Shown here: one piece after another, positions 9,107 to 18,154 of the stretch | Numbering within the stretch: the stretch's first letter is position 1 | How the letters are laid out: every line of letters begins with the position of its first letter | Assembly (NCBI RefSeq): GCF_019931215.1 | Contig: NZ_JAIOUB010000001.1 | Span: 434,001 to 498,000 of the forward strand | DNA: 64,000 bases | Source of the DNA: Alcanivorax limicola | Lineage (GTDB): Bacteria > Pseudomonadota > Gammaproteobacteria > Pseudomonadales > Alcanivoracaceae | Direction: 5' to 3' | The notes under the pieces: model-generated | Seen by the model: the letters and a program-made list of their open reading frames with translations, nothing else | Told to the model about the DNA's origin: nothing | Databases searched by the model: none | Position numbers and translations under genes: made by a program

Positions 9107-10246
9107 ATGTTTGTTTTTAGCGATATGGATGGCTGGCCACTCAGTGCAGTGCTTCCGCCGCCCGAGCCTATATTCGATCTTCTGGGACTCCCTGTTTCAC
9201 TGCAGTCGGCGGTAAAGCTCTTGGAGAGCTTCCATCGCTTGGCCGGAGAGCGTCCGTCTGACACCACCATTCATGCCATTGAAAAAGGGAAAGCCAGCAA
9301 GCAATCTGAATTGCAACTCATGAACTACCTCCCAGCTTTCTTTTTGCCGGATGATAAGGAGATCAAGGATGCTCAGCAGTTCGAGAGAACGCCTTTCTCA
9401 CGTCATTCATGGAAGGCCGTCTTGCGTGGCGTTTATCATTGGGCAGTACCCCCTGAGCTTGCTTTACTTGAGGATTTCGTTAAGGATCGCATTGCCAAGG
9501 AAGAGGCGTTGCATAGGGAGCTTTATGGCCCGACCTATCTCAGGTGGCCGCGAGGCGATATCTTCACCTCTATCGGGCGACAGATTGCGTATCCACCATC
9601 CATACTGGACATGCTTGCCGCCGGGGAAGAAGCATTCTGCCTTGCGTTATCTGAAGGTAGAGTTAGTCATGAGGATCAGCTGAAGGTTATACTATTTTTC
9701 GAGCTTGATTTTATATTCGGTGCATTGAAATCCTTGGAAAGGGGAATTATTTCCTATCGAATGCGTATAGATGACAATTTCAAGAGAAGATATCCAAAGA
9801 TGGCCGATTATGTGGCTTTCTCTCATTTTTTTCCTGGATATGAAGATAATGACTTTTATAGCCCTTTCGAGCGGTTCCTTGATCTTGTTCGATGCGGCTT
9901 CTCCAGTGAATATAAAACATGGTCGGCCCTCTCTAATTTCATACCCGTAGAAGGTGAACAACACTTAGATCCTTCTGCTGTGAAGGCAAGAAGAAAAGAT
10001 ATCCTGAAGAAATGGAGGTCGCTCGGAAAGAAAAGAGGGTATATGCCATCGATGGAAGTAATGGTTGGCTTTATTGACAATTTGTCAGCGGACGACGATG
10101 AATATCGGCTGCTTATCATCGTGGCCTGGGCTGCTATGTTTCTGGAGAGGGCCTTCACCAGGCATGTCGAGTTTGCACAAGGCTTGGATCTGCCTTCAGC
10201 GAAGGCTAGCGTCCTCGCTGAGTATCGGCGATACAGAGAGCCATAG
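9107..10246 (+). CDS. Unrecognised 379-aa island protein
   Basis: An intact 379-codon gene with no family I recognise. The first residues are followed by mainly helical sequence; it has aromatic-rich stretches (for example FFELDFIFGALK and FSHFFPGYEDNDFY) and no signal peptide or clear membrane segment. A/T content rises sharply around 9660-10060 compared with the flanking chromosome, with codons rarely used elsewhere in the window, which points to horizontal origin. The ribosome-binding site for the ATG at 9107 is poor (GAGGG about 12 bases away). A later ATG at 9125 is possible. A strong hairpin follows at 10264-10290. It may be island cargo independent of the DISARM/Hsp70 genes. Confidence 0.6.
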   Translation: MFVFSDMDGWPLSAVLPPPEPIFDLLGLPVSLQSAVKLLESFHRLAGERPSDTTIHAIEKGKASKQSELQLMNYLPAFFLPDDKEIKDAQQFERTPFSRHSWKAVLRGVYHWAVPPELALLEDFVKDRIAKEEALHRELYGPTYLRWPRGDIFTSIGRQIAYPPSILDMLAAGEEAFCLALSEGRVSHEDQLKVILFFELDFIFGALKSLERGIISYRMRIDDNFKRRYPKMADYVAFSHFFPGYEDNDFYSPFERFLDLVRCGFSSEYKTWSALSNFIPVEGEQHLDPSAVKARRKDILKKWRSLGKKRGYMPSMEVMVGFIDNLSADDDEYRLLIIVAWAAMFLERAFTRHVEFAQGLDLPSAKASVLAEYRRYREP

Positions 10247-10263
10247 CCCTGATATTACAATCT

Positions 10264-10290
10264 GCGGCACTGGTGGCTAGCCAGTGCCGC
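10264..10290 (+). terminator. Hairpin after the 379-aa gene
   Basis: Perfect 10-bp stem GCGGCACTGG (10264-10273) and CCAGTGCCGC (10281-10290) with a 7-base loop, starting 17 bp after the stop codon at 10246. It lacks a T-run, so it could be a weak or factor-assisted terminator; it also lies between convergent genes and could serve both strands. Confidence 0.55.
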
Positions 10291-10298
10291 TATGTCCA

Positions 10299-10388
10299 TT
10301 AGCGCCGAGGAGGGTTGTTGCCCCTGCCCGGGCCTGACGGGTTGCCGGTCTTGCTGGGTGCGTTTTCAAGCCTTTGTGCGTTTTTCAT
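10299..10388 (-). CDS. 29-aa small basic peptide gene
   Basis: A 29-codon gene on the minus strand: ATG at 10388-10386, stop TAA at 10301-10299, and a perfect AGGAG (10395-10399 on the plus strand as CTCCT) six bases ahead of the start. The peptide is polar and basic, rich in Asn, Gly, Pro and Arg, with PSKTGNPSG followed by GRGNNPP, and has no hydrophobic segment. The non-random composition and ideal ribosome-binding site argue for a real gene. I believe similar short PSKTGNPSG-type peptides occur in other gammaproteobacteria but cannot verify this. Function unknown. It lies convergent to the 379-aa gene, separated by the 10264-10290 hairpin. Confidence 0.6.
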   Translation of the reverse strand: MKNAQRLENAPSKTGNPSGPGRGNNPPRR

Positions 10389-10436
10389 TTTGAGCTCCTT
10401 GCCATGTTTGGCGTTTCAGTTGTGTACCAGGGCAGA

Positions 10437-10849
10437 TTAGCCTCTCGGCATGGTTCGGTGCAGGGGGAGAATGGATTCGAGTGGTATAGCGCTCATGATG
10501 CATGATCGTTGCCCGGGAGTATCCAGCCTGGTCTCCACCGTTCGGCGGAGCACCCCGAATGATAAGTCATGCCGCACATCGCCGGCCTCAAGCATGTCCC
10601 GCGAGACCTTTTTCAGGTGTGGCGTAGTAACGGCGGAGTTGTCACACGGGCTCCTGCCGCCGTTCAAGCTGGTCTCCCAACGGCCTTTGCGGTCCCAGGG
10701 CGTCGGACAATGATCATGCACATCATCAAGCTTGGCCCGGGCAAGCTGCTCGAACCGTTGCCCGCCAGTCAGCAGATAGAGCCGCAGGATCGCAGGCCCC
10801 GCGCCTGCCTGGCCAACAATCCTGCGCCAGAGGTCGCCTAGCTCTTCCT
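10437..10849 (-). pseudogene. Tyrosine integrase remnant (catalytic domain fragment)
   Basis: On the minus strand an open frame from about 10849 to 10437 encodes a fragment of a tyrosine recombinase catalytic domain. It contains LRLYLLTGGQRFEQLARA, matching the box I Arg region of island integrases, then WDRKGRW (the Asp-Lys-Gly beta-turn), and further on LRRTVETRL, the H-x-x-R box II segment typical of this group. The N-terminal arm- and core-binding domains are absent: a stop lies just before the fragment. The final Tyr region is not visible and the frame ends early. The histidine of box II is not where expected. It lies next to the tRNA-Leu fragment, exactly where an island integrase belongs, so the island is probably no longer self-mobile from this gene. 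Confidence 0.7.
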
Positions 10850-11025
10850 TCTACATAACAAGATCACGGGTTTGGCGGGCTCCCTGCGCCACGGCGATGG
10901 TGCCTGGTTGGCGTGAGCTGAGAATATACGCCAGGAGTTGAAATGTGAAAATAAGTAATTGATATAAAAGAATATTTCCATATCTTGAAGAAGTTGTGAG
11001 ACGTTACGAGCTGCTATGGGTTGCG

Positions 11026-11080
11026 CTTAAAATCCCTTGTCCTTCGGGACGTGCCGGTTCAAGTCCGGCCCCGGGCACCA
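11026..11080 (+). repeat. tRNA-Leu(UAA) 3' fragment: island attR site
   Basis: The 55 bases from the anticodon loop (CTTAAAATCCC) through the variable arm (TGTCCTTCGGGACG) and T-arm (GGTTCAAGTCC) to the encoded CCA match the 3' half of a bacterial tRNA-Leu with UAA anticodon. The acceptor 5' strand, D-arm and 5' side of the anticodon stem are absent: the preceding bases (TTGCG) do not pair. Integrases commonly recombine at the anticodon loop and leave such a direct repeat at the distal island end. The intact tRNA and attL are expected to the left, outside the window. The right flank is core chromosome. Confidence 0.88.
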
Positions 11081-11297
11081 TTTTCGCTCCCTGCTGGCAT
11101 TCTGCCATTACTTCCCGTTAATAAAATCCATACAAATCAGCCAGCTAAGCCTCTGTTCTGAGGTATTTTATTGTCCCGGATCAGGATATTCTGCTAGCCT
11201 ACGAACTTCGTCTGACCCGGCGGTATAGCCGGGCGGCACAACTACAACAATGATTTGACCGCATTGCGGTGCAGGCTTGCAGTGTAAGGGGACCTTG
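11081..11297 (+). promoter_or_regulatory. Leader region of the hybrid kinase operon
   Basis: 217 bp between attR and the kinase start. It holds an A/T-rich stretch (about 11108-11175) likely to contain the promoter, and two small inverted repeats close to the start: CCCGGC (11216-11221) with GCCGGG (11228-11233), and ACCGCA with TGCGGT just downstream. These could fold in the mRNA leader. No specific operator can be named. Confidence 0.35.
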
Positions 11298-14200
11298 ATG
11301 AGCTGGTTCAAGAAAGTGTCTATACGGTTCAAGATCGTATCCGTGGCCGCGATGGGCATCCTCGCCTTCCTGGCGTACTTCGTTTACAGCTACTACGCCT
11401 CCGAAGACAACATTCACCAGCTCAGCACCATCGAGCAACAGCATTTCCCCGTGCTTGAGGCCGTCAACCGCAACAACCTGGTTTACGCGAACATGCGTGA
11501 AACGGCCCTGCGGGCGATGTTCATGAATGACCCCGCGCTGTATCTGGAGGCGCAGGATCTCGCTCTCGCTTATTCGGAAGGGCTTCAGGCCATCGCGGCT
11601 GCTGATCCCTCGCTGGCCGAGGAGATCGCGCTGCTGTCTGAAACGCTGGACCGGTATCTGGCAGCCGGTGAGGCGCTGACGCAGTATGCGCTCAACCCTG
11701 ACGTTGATATGAGCCAGATCGGGCCGCGCCGCCAGGGCGTGGTCATGCTGCAACGGGAATACGAGGCGTTGCAGCGTGAGTTCGAGCGCAACCTTTACCA
11801 GCAATTCCACGACAAGCTGAATGTCGCGCGTGAAGACAGCCGCGGGACGCAGCGTTTTGGTCTTGCGGTGAGTATTGCCGCCTTGTTGCTGCTCAGTCTG
11901 CTGGCCTGGGTCATTACCCGCGGCATCACCCGGCGCCTGCTGTATGCGGTGGGTGCCGCCAATACCATCGCCGAGGGCGACTGGGATGCGGAGATCGTCG
12001 CCGACAGCCGTGACGAAACCGGTCGTCTGCTGTATGCCATCCGCTCGATGCGCGACACGCTCAAGACGAATCGGGATCATGATCGCCGCGATGAGCGCCT
12101 GAAGACGCAGCTTGCGGAGCTTAACGACCGTATGCGCGGGGACATGACCCTGCAGCAACTCGGCAATAACATGCTCAACTATCTGGTGCCGACTCTTGAT
12201 GCGCAGGTCGGTGCCTTCTATGTGTTCGATACCGATGCGGAGAAGCTGCAACTGAGCAGCTCTCATGCTATGCAACGGCGCAAGAACCTGGCCAACGAAT
12301 TTGCGCTGGGTGAAGCACTGGTAGGCCAGTGTGCGCTGGAACAGAAACAGATTCTGCTGCAACGGGTGCCGGATGATTATCTGAGTATCTCCTCAGCCAC
12401 CGGTGAAGCGACACCGCGCAATGTCGTCGTGACGCCGATTGTGCACGAAGATGAAATCAAGGGGGTGCTGGAAATCGCGGCTTTCCGCGAGTTCTCTGAA
12501 GACGATCTGACTTTCCTGGAAATGGGGGTGCGCAATATCGCCATCGCCGTCCACACCGCGCAGAGCCGGGTACGGCTGGCGCAGATGCTGGAACAGACCC
12601 GTCTCCAGGCGGAGGAACTCGAGAGCCAGAAGTTCGAACTGAGCAAGGTCAATGAGGACCTTGAACAGCAGGCGATGGACCTGTCCGCGTCCGAGTCACG
12701 CCTGCAGCAGCAACAGGAAGAGTTGAAGGCGATCAACGAAGAGCTGGAGGCTCAGACTCAGGCGTTGCGTGCCTCGGAAGAAAGCTTGCAGGCGCAGCAG
12801 GAAGAGCTGCGGGTCACCAACGAAGAGCTCGAGGCGCAGGCGCGTCTGATGTCCGAGCAGAAGGCGGAAGTGACGAAGAAGAACCGGGAGCTGGAACAGT
12901 TGCGGCTTGAACTGGAAGAAAAGCTGCGCGAGCTGGAAATGTCGTCCCGCTACAAGTCCGAGTTCCTCTCCACCATGTCCCACGAGCTGCGCACGCCGCT
13001 CAACAGTATCCTGATCTTGTCCAATGCCCTGGCCGAGAACAAGCGTGGCAATCTGGACGAGAAGCAGGTTGAGCATGCGTCGGTGATTCATTCTGCCGGT
13101 ACGGATCTGCTGTCGTTGATCAACGACATTCTGGACATCTCGAAGATCGAAGAAGGCAAGATGGAGCTCATCATCGATGATATCCATATGGCGGAGTTCT
13201 CCGAGCATTTCCGCCGCAACTTCAGCCATGTAGCTGAAGATCGGGGGTTGGAATTCAAGGTGGAGCTGGGCGAGACCTTGCCGGAGCGGATGTATACGGA
13301 CCGCCAGCGCGTCGAGCAGGTGCTCAAGAACATGCTTTCCAATGCGATGAAGTTCACCGAGCACGGCAGCGTGACCCTGCGCATGGATATGCCTGACGCG
13401 GATGAGAAGCTGCCCGGTCGCAAGCTGGTGCCGGAACAAACGGTGCGTTTCTCGGTGATTGATACCGGTATCGGTATTGCCCAGGACAAGCAGCGTCTGA
13501 TCTTCGAGGCCTTCCAGCAGGCAGACGGCACTACCAGCCGCAAGTATGGCGGCACCGGACTGGGGCTGACCATTTCCCGTGAGCTGGCACGTTTGCTGGG
13601 TGGCGAGATCGACATCTACAGCGAAGGCGAGGGCATGGGCTGCACCTTCATGCTGTATCTGCCTCTGGGTGACGTGGACACGGTGGAGCGCAGCGAAGAA
13701 GAAGGTATCGCTGAATCCATGCAGGGTTTGCCCCAGGCCCACGATGCTTTCCGGCAGATGGCCGAGCAACAGTCTGATGAAGACGGTTTTACGGTGCGCG
13801 AAAAAAGCGTACTGATCATTGAAGACGATGGCGATTTTGCCCGTGTGCTGGTGGATCTTGCGGCGGACTACGGGCTGGAGGCGCATGTCTGCAATGATGG
13901 CGAGAGTGGCCTGGAGTACGCCCGGCATTACCGGCCCAGCGCGATCATCCTGGATATCGGCCTGCCCGGTATGGACGGCTGGGAAGTGATGGAGCGACTC
14001 AAGGGCGACGCCCGGACCCAGGACATTCCGGTACATTTTCTGTCCGGCAAGGATGAGCGCAAAAAGGCGCTGGATCTGGGCGCCATCGATTTCCTGACCA
14101 AGCCGGTCAACAAGGAGCAGATTCTGGGCGCCTTTGCCAAGATCGAGACGGCTATCTCGAAGAACGTACGGCGCCTGCTGGTGGTGGAAGACAGTGAAAT

Positions 14201-14972
14201 CCAGCACGAGGGCATCCGCGAGCTGTTCGATCAGAAAGGGGTCGAGATCACGGCGGTGGTCAATGGGGCAGAGGCGCTGGCCGCGCTGCGCAGTCAGGTT
14301 TTTGATTGCATGATTCTGGATCTGACACTGCCGGACATGACCGGGTTCGAATTGCTGGAAACGCTGCACAACAGCGATGAGTACGACACAGTGCCGGTGA
14401 TCATCTACACCGGCAAGGATCTGACCCGGGATGAAGAGGCGCAGCTGCGCAAGTACGCAGACCGGATCATTCTCAAGACGGAACGTTCCTCCGAGCGGCT
14501 GCTGAATGAAGCCTCGCTGTTCCTGCATTGGCTCGAATCCACCTTGCCCTCCCATGCGCGCAACGCAGGGCATGCGGTAGAGCATCGCGATGATGTGTTC
14601 GAGGACAAGAAGCTGCTGCTGGTAGACGACGACATGCGCAATATCTACGCCTTGTCCGCGCAGCTGGAAGAGCTCGGTTTCGATATCACCATTGCCAATA
14701 ACGGACGCGAGGCGCTGGAGCAGCTGGAGGCGATGCCGGACACGGATATCGTGCTGATGGATATCATGATGCCGGAAATGGACGGTTATGAGGCCATGGG
14801 GCATATCCGCAGCCAGGAGCGCTTCCGCAAGCTGCCGATTCTGGCGTTGACCGCCAAGGCGATGAAGGATGACCGCGCCAAGTGCATCGACGCCGGCGCC
14901 AATGACTACTGCTCCAAACCCATTGATATGGCCAGGCTGACGTCGCTGATGCGCGTCTGGCTGCACAAGTAG
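11298..14972 (+). CDS. Hybrid sensor histidine kinase with three receivers
   Basis: A 1224-aa membrane sensor kinase; the ATG at 11298 is preceded by AAGGGGA and is preferred over an ATG at 11277. Order: TM helix (about 14-35), a periplasmic helical domain, second TM (about 190-210), HAMP, GAF-like domain, a coiled coil of repeated EELEAQ-type units (about 440-540), HisKA with phospho-acceptor H562 ([12 protein letters not shown]), an HATPase with DTGIGI and GGTGLGL boxes, then three receivers with phospho-Asp D886, D1008 and D1155. The second receiver has ILKTE where KP is usual, so it may be less active. It heads a cluster with CheR, a receiver, CheB and a PilZ protein. The signal is unknown. 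Confidence 0.9.
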   Translation: MSWFKKVSIRFKIVSVAAMGILAFLAYFVYSYYASEDNIHQLSTIEQQHFPVLEAVNRNNLVYANMRETALRAMFMNDPALYLEAQDLALAYSEGLQAIAAADPSLAEEIALLSETLDRYLAAGEALTQYALNPDVDMSQIGPRRQGVVMLQREYEALQREFERNLYQQFHDKLNVAREDSRGTQRFGLAVSIAALLLLSLLAWVITRGITRRLLYAVGAANTIAEGDWDAEIVADSRDETGRLLYAIRSMRDTLKTNRDHDRRDERLKTQLAELNDRMRGDMTLQQLGNNMLNYLVPTLDAQVGAFYVFDTDAEKLQLSSSHAMQRRKNLANEFALGEALVGQCALEQKQILLQRVPDDYLSISSATGEATPRNVVVTPIVHEDEIKGVLEIAAFREFSEDDLTFLEMGVRNIAIAVHTAQSRVRLAQMLEQTRLQAEELESQKFELSKVNEDLEQQAMDLSASESRLQQQQEELKAINEELEAQTQALRASEESLQAQQEELRVTNEELEAQARLMSEQKAEVTKKNRELEQLRLELEEKLRELEMSSRYKSEFLSTMSHELRTPLNSILILSNALAENKRGNLDEKQVEHASVIHSAGTDLLSLINDILDISKIEEGKMELIIDDIHMAEFSEHFRRNFSHVAEDRGLEFKVELGETLPERMYTDRQRVEQVLKNMLSNAMKFTEHGSVTLRMDMPDADEKLPGRKLVPEQTVRFSVIDTGIGIAQDKQRLIFEAFQQADGTTSRKYGGTGLGLTISRELARLLGGEIDIYSEGEGMGCTFMLYLPLGDVDTVERSEEEGIAESMQGLPQAHDAFRQMAEQQSDEDGFTVREKSVLIIEDDGDFARVLVDLAADYGLEAHVCNDGESGLEYARHYRPSAIILDIGLPGMDGWEVMERLKGDARTQDIPVHFLSGKDERKKALDLGAIDFLTKPVNKEQILGAFAKIETAISKNVRRLLVVEDSEIQHEGIRELFDQKGVEITAVVNGAEALAALRSQVFDCMILDLTLPDMTGFELLETLHNSDEYDTVPVIIYTGKDLTRDEEAQLRKYADRIILKTERSSERLLNEASLFLHWLESTLPSHARNAGHAVEHRDDVFEDKKLLLVDDDMRNIYALSAQLEELGFDITIANNGREALEQLEAMPDTDIVLMDIMMPEMDGYEAMGHIRSQERFRKLPILALTAKAMKDDRAKCIDAGANDYCSKPIDMARLTSLMRVWLHK

Positions 14973-14983
14973 GGCAGGTCACC

Positions 14984-15853
14984 ATGAAGATGCCGGAAAG
15001 CGTCACCGATGAGCAGGTCAGTATCGAGGATATCGAGATACGCCTGTTGCTGGAGGCGATATATCAGCTCTATGGCTATGATTTTCGCTGTTACAGCAAG
15101 GCATCCCTGCGGCGGCGCGTGCTGCATCGTCTGGGTATGTCGGGAATGCCGTCAATCATGGCCATGACCGAACGGGTGCTGCGGGACCAACAGTTTTTCG
15201 TCACCTTGCTCAACGACCTGACGGTGAACGTGACCGAGATGTTCCGCGATCCCGAGTTTTATCGCGCGTTCCGGGAGGAGGTGATCCCGGTGCTCAAGAC
15301 GTTCCCGTTCATCAAGATCTGGCACGCCGGTTGCGCTACGGGCGAAGAGATATACAGCATGGCGATCATGCTGGAGGAAGAGGGCCTGTATGACCGGGCC
15401 ATGCTCTACGCGACGGATATCGACAAGAACGTGCTCGCGGCCGCGAAGAAGGGCATTTACTCCTACGCCGCCGTGAAACAGTACAGTGAGAACTACCGCC
15501 GCGCCGGCGGCAAGACGTCGCTGGCAGACTATTACACCGCGAAGTACGACGGTGTCATCATGGATCAGCGCCTCAAGCGCAATATCGTGTTCGCAGACCA
15601 CGACCTGGCCACTGACCAGGTGTTTGGCGAAATGAACGTGATCGTGTGCCGAAATGTGCTTATCTACTTTGATCGTGATCTGCAGCAGCGAGTTTTTCGC
15701 CTGTTCCGGGATAGCCTCGACATGGGGGGATACCTGTGTCTGGGCACGAAGGAGAGCCTGCGCTTCTCCGCCTGCGAGGAACATTTCGAGCCGGTGGTGG
15801 CTGATATGCGGATCTTCCGCAAACGACAGTTGATGAAAAGAGAAACACGATGA
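14984..15853 (+). CDS. CheR-type protein-glutamate methyltransferase
   Basis: A 289-aa protein with the CheR N-terminal helical domain (residues ~15-80, including SLRRRVLHRL) and the SAM-binding domain: HAGCATGEE is the SAM loop and VIVCRNVLIYFD is the CheR NPPY-equivalent strand. CheR methylates glutamates of chemoreceptors, but no chemoreceptor gene lies nearby; in clusters like this one the target is probably the sensor kinase or another signalling protein (inference). It starts 11 bp after the kinase stop and overlaps the next receiver gene by 4 bp. The third partner, CheB, is two genes on. Confidence 0.9.
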   Translation: MKMPESVTDEQVSIEDIEIRLLLEAIYQLYGYDFRCYSKASLRRRVLHRLGMSGMPSIMAMTERVLRDQQFFVTLLNDLTVNVTEMFRDPEFYRAFREEVIPVLKTFPFIKIWHAGCATGEEIYSMAIMLEEEGLYDRAMLYATDIDKNVLAAAKKGIYSYAAVKQYSENYRRAGGKTSLADYYTAKYDGVIMDQRLKRNIVFADHDLATDQVFGEMNVIVCRNVLIYFDRDLQQRVFRLFRDSLDMGGYLCLGTKESLRFSACEEHFEPVVADMRIFRKRQLMKRETR

Positions 15854-16314
15854 TCCAGCAGAAGATACTGATGGTCGATGACCAGCCCGCCAATCTGGTC
15901 TCCCTGGATGCGATTCTCGAGGCGCCAAACCGGGAGCTGATCAAGGCGCATTCCGGGCCAGAGGCATTGAAAGTGCTGCTCAAGGAGGATGTGTCACTGG
16001 TGTTGCTGGATGTGCAGATGCCGGGCATGGACGGTTTCGAGGTGGCGGAGCTGATGCGTCAGCGCAAGGATACGCAGAATATCCCGATTATTTTTGTCAC
16101 GGCGATCAGCAAGGAACAGAAGTATGTGTTCAAGGGCTACCAGTCCGGTGCGGTGGATTATCTCTTCAAGCCACTGGATCCCCTGATCCTGCAAAGCAAG
16201 GTAAACTTCTTTCTGCAGCTGGACCAACAGCGCCGGGAGCTTCAGGCCAAACTCAAGGAAGCGCAAGCGTATCGTGCTGCCTATGAAGCGGAGAAACACC
16301 GCGGCGACAAGTAG
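15850..16314 (+). CDS. Single-domain response regulator
   Basis: A 154-aa protein with one receiver domain (ILMVDDQPANL acidic pocket; phospho-Asp in LLDVQMPGMDG; conserved Thr and Lys in FVTAIS and LFKPLDP) and a charged C-terminal helix of ~25 residues. It has no output domain. It is very similar to the receiver of the REC-PAS-PilZ protein two genes downstream, so the two probably arose by duplication and may compete for phosphate from the same kinase. It starts inside the end of cheR. Confidence 0.9.
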   Translation: MIQQKILMVDDQPANLVSLDAILEAPNRELIKAHSGPEALKVLLKEDVSLVLLDVQMPGMDGFEVAELMRQRKDTQNIPIIFVTAISKEQKYVFKGYQSGAVDYLFKPLDPLILQSKVNFFLQLDQQRRELQAKLKEAQAYRAAYEAEKHRGDK

Positions 16315-16348
16315 CCGGACGTAATGCAGGCAATGATGGCAGGGTGTA

Positions 16349-16930
16349 ATGCGGCAACGGATCAGCGCGGTGGTAATCGGAGCCTCTTGGGGAGGGCTCG
16401 ACGCCTACAGCCGGGTACTTGGCAAGTTGCCTGCCAACTTGCCGGTGCCGGTGCTGGTGGTGCAACACCAGCATCCTTCTGGCGGGGACAAATTGCCCTG
16501 GATACTGGATACGCGCACGGCGATGCATGTGGTGGCACCGATGGAAAAGGAGCCGATCGAGGCGGGTTGTGTCTATGTCGCGCCGCCTGGTTATCACATG
16601 TTGGTAGATGTTGACCATACAGTATGTTATTCACTTGCGGCGCCGGTAAATTATTCCCGGCCTTCTATTGACGAACTTTTTTTCTCCGCCGGGCATGTTT
16701 ATGGTCCGGGTTTGCTGGGGGTTATCCTCACCGGCGCCAATGATGACGGGGCTGCCGGTATAACGTATATAAAACAACGAGGAGGAATCACCATGGCTCA
16801 ATCTCCGGTTACCGCGGAAGCGCGGACCATGCCAGAGGCAGCCATCGCCACCGGGTGTATAGACCAGATTCATGATCTGGATGACATCGGTACTGTGATT
16901 TCCGAACTTGTCTTCGGGTTGGGTGCATGA
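16349..16930 (+). CDS. CheB-type methylesterase domain protein
   Basis: A 193-aa stand-alone CheB catalytic domain without a receiver. The triad is visible: S13 in VIGASWGG, H40 in VVQHQH, and the Asp in LTGANDDGA near residue 137. It would remove or deamidate the groups added by the CheR encoded just upstream. Regulation must come in trans because the inhibitory receiver is absent; the separate receiver protein encoded directly upstream is the natural candidate (inference). It overlaps the next gene by 4 bp. GC content dips briefly around 16610-16770. Confidence 0.88.
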   Translation: MRQRISAVVIGASWGGLDAYSRVLGKLPANLPVPVLVVQHQHPSGGDKLPWILDTRTAMHVVAPMEKEPIEAGCVYVAPPGYHMLVDVDHTVCYSLAAPVNYSRPSIDELFFSAGHVYGPGLLGVILTGANDDGAAGITYIKQRGGITMAQSPVTAEARTMPEAAIATGCIDQIHDLDDIGTVISELVFGLGA

Positions 16931-18075
16931 TCAGGCAGAATATTCTCATCGTTGATGACCACAAGGAAAACCTCATTGCACTGGAAGCGATTCTGGAGGC
17001 GCCGAATCGCAATCTGGTCATGGCGACGTCGGGCAATGAGGCATTGCAACTGGCATTGAAGCAGGACTTTTCGCTGGTGCTGCTGGATGTGCAGATGCCA
17101 GAGATGGACGGCTTCGAAGTGGCAGAACTGATGCGCCAGAGCCGTCGGACACGCAGCATCCCGATCATATTTGTCACGGCGATCAGCAAGGAACAGAGTT
17201 ACGTCTTCAAGGGTTACGAAGCGGGCGCTGTGGATTACCTGTTCAAGCCGATTGACAAACAGGTGCTGGAAGCCAAGGTCAATGTGTTTCTGGATCTCGA
17301 TATGCAGAAACGCAAGCTGCAGCAGGCCGTGGTCCAGATGAAGCGCCTCAAGGACGAAAACGAGCGCTTGCTCCAGGCGCTGGGTGAGGGCGTGCTGGGC
17401 ACCGACGCGGAAGGGCGTATTTCGTTCTGTAATGATGCTGCGTGCACACTGCTTGGCTGCAAGCGGGATGATCTGGTCGGGGCCCATCTCAGCGGCATCC
17501 TGTTCGAGGATGCGGAGGGCAAGACGGCCTGGCAGTGGGAAGGTTCGGCGCTGCTCGAGCGCTGTAGCGACGGCGCCTCCTGGCGTAACGAGCAACCCTT
17601 GTTTGCCCGCCCGATGGACAGCGCGGGGCGGGGCATTGATATCAGTGCCAGCCCGATCAATCAGCGCGGTGATGCCTTCAGCGGTTGCGTGGTGCTGTTC
17701 CGGGAGTTCTCCGCAGACGAGCTGTCCAGCGCCGAGCGTCAGGTGCGCGATGCCCGACGCTACCCCCGCAAGAAGGTATTCCGGGAGATGGTATTGTTCG
17801 ATCGTACGACTGGTGGCAATGTAGGGCGGCTGCTCAACGTCAGCATCGACGGCTTCAAGCTGTCTACCCGCAAGGCCATCGATGAAGGCCAGCGTATGGC
17901 GCTGAGCGTCGTGCTGCCGGAGCAGATCAACGGGCTCAACACCATGAGCTTCGATGCCCGGGTGGTCTGGTGCCGCGATGAAGAGGCCGGAGATGGTTGT
18001 CTGGCCGGCTTTCAGTTTCTGGATATGACGGAGACGGGGCGCGGTATTGTCGAGGCACTGATGGAACGGTACTGA
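16927..18075 (+). CDS. REC-PAS-PilZ regulator
   Basis: A 382-aa protein. Receiver at residues ~5-120 (phospho-Asp in LLDVQMPEMDG), a short coiled coil, a PAS-like domain at ~140-255 (ALGEGVLGTDAEGRISFCND), and a PilZ domain at ~270-380. The PilZ shows a basic N-terminal motif (YPRKKVFRE) and NVSIDGFKL, the N-x-S-x-x-G motif, so c-di-GMP binding is likely. It is the last gene of the signalling operon and lies 79 bp ahead of gspE. That position suggests, but does not prove, a link between the kinase/Che module, c-di-GMP and secretion or pilus-like assembly. Confidence 0.85.
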   Translation: MIRQNILIVDDHKENLIALEAILEAPNRNLVMATSGNEALQLALKQDFSLVLLDVQMPEMDGFEVAELMRQSRRTRSIPIIFVTAISKEQSYVFKGYEAGAVDYLFKPIDKQVLEAKVNVFLDLDMQKRKLQQAVVQMKRLKDENERLLQALGEGVLGTDAEGRISFCNDAACTLLGCKRDDLVGAHLSGILFEDAEGKTAWQWEGSALLERCSDGASWRNEQPLFARPMDSAGRGIDISASPINQRGDAFSGCVVLFREFSADELSSAERQVRDARRYPRKKVFREMVLFDRTTGGNVGRLLNVSIDGFKLSTRKAIDEGQRMALSVVLPEQINGLNTMSFDARVVWCRDEEAGDGCLAGFQFLDMTETGRGIVEALMERY

Positions 18076-18154
18076 TTGCGGGACTGTCCGCTGGAGCGGG
18101 CAGATATGAGACTGATAATGAGACAAGGACAGGGACAGGAGACACAGCAGGCGC

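Noticed and set aside
10450-10841. Plus-strand open frames of 87 and 90 codons near the integration site
   Set aside because: They are antisense to the integrase remnant, which has recognisable motifs on the minus strand.
11026-11080. A functional tRNA-Leu gene
   Set aside because: The 5' half, including the acceptor strand and D-arm, is missing.
11199-12362. 387-codon antisense frame over the kinase N-terminus
   Set aside because: Shadow of the real gene; no motif and no ribosome-binding site.
12696-14966. 756-codon open frame antisense to the hybrid kinase gene
   Set aside because: Its low-complexity His/Gln-rich translation is typical of the reverse strand of a GC-rich gene; the sense strand encodes a full multi-domain kinase.
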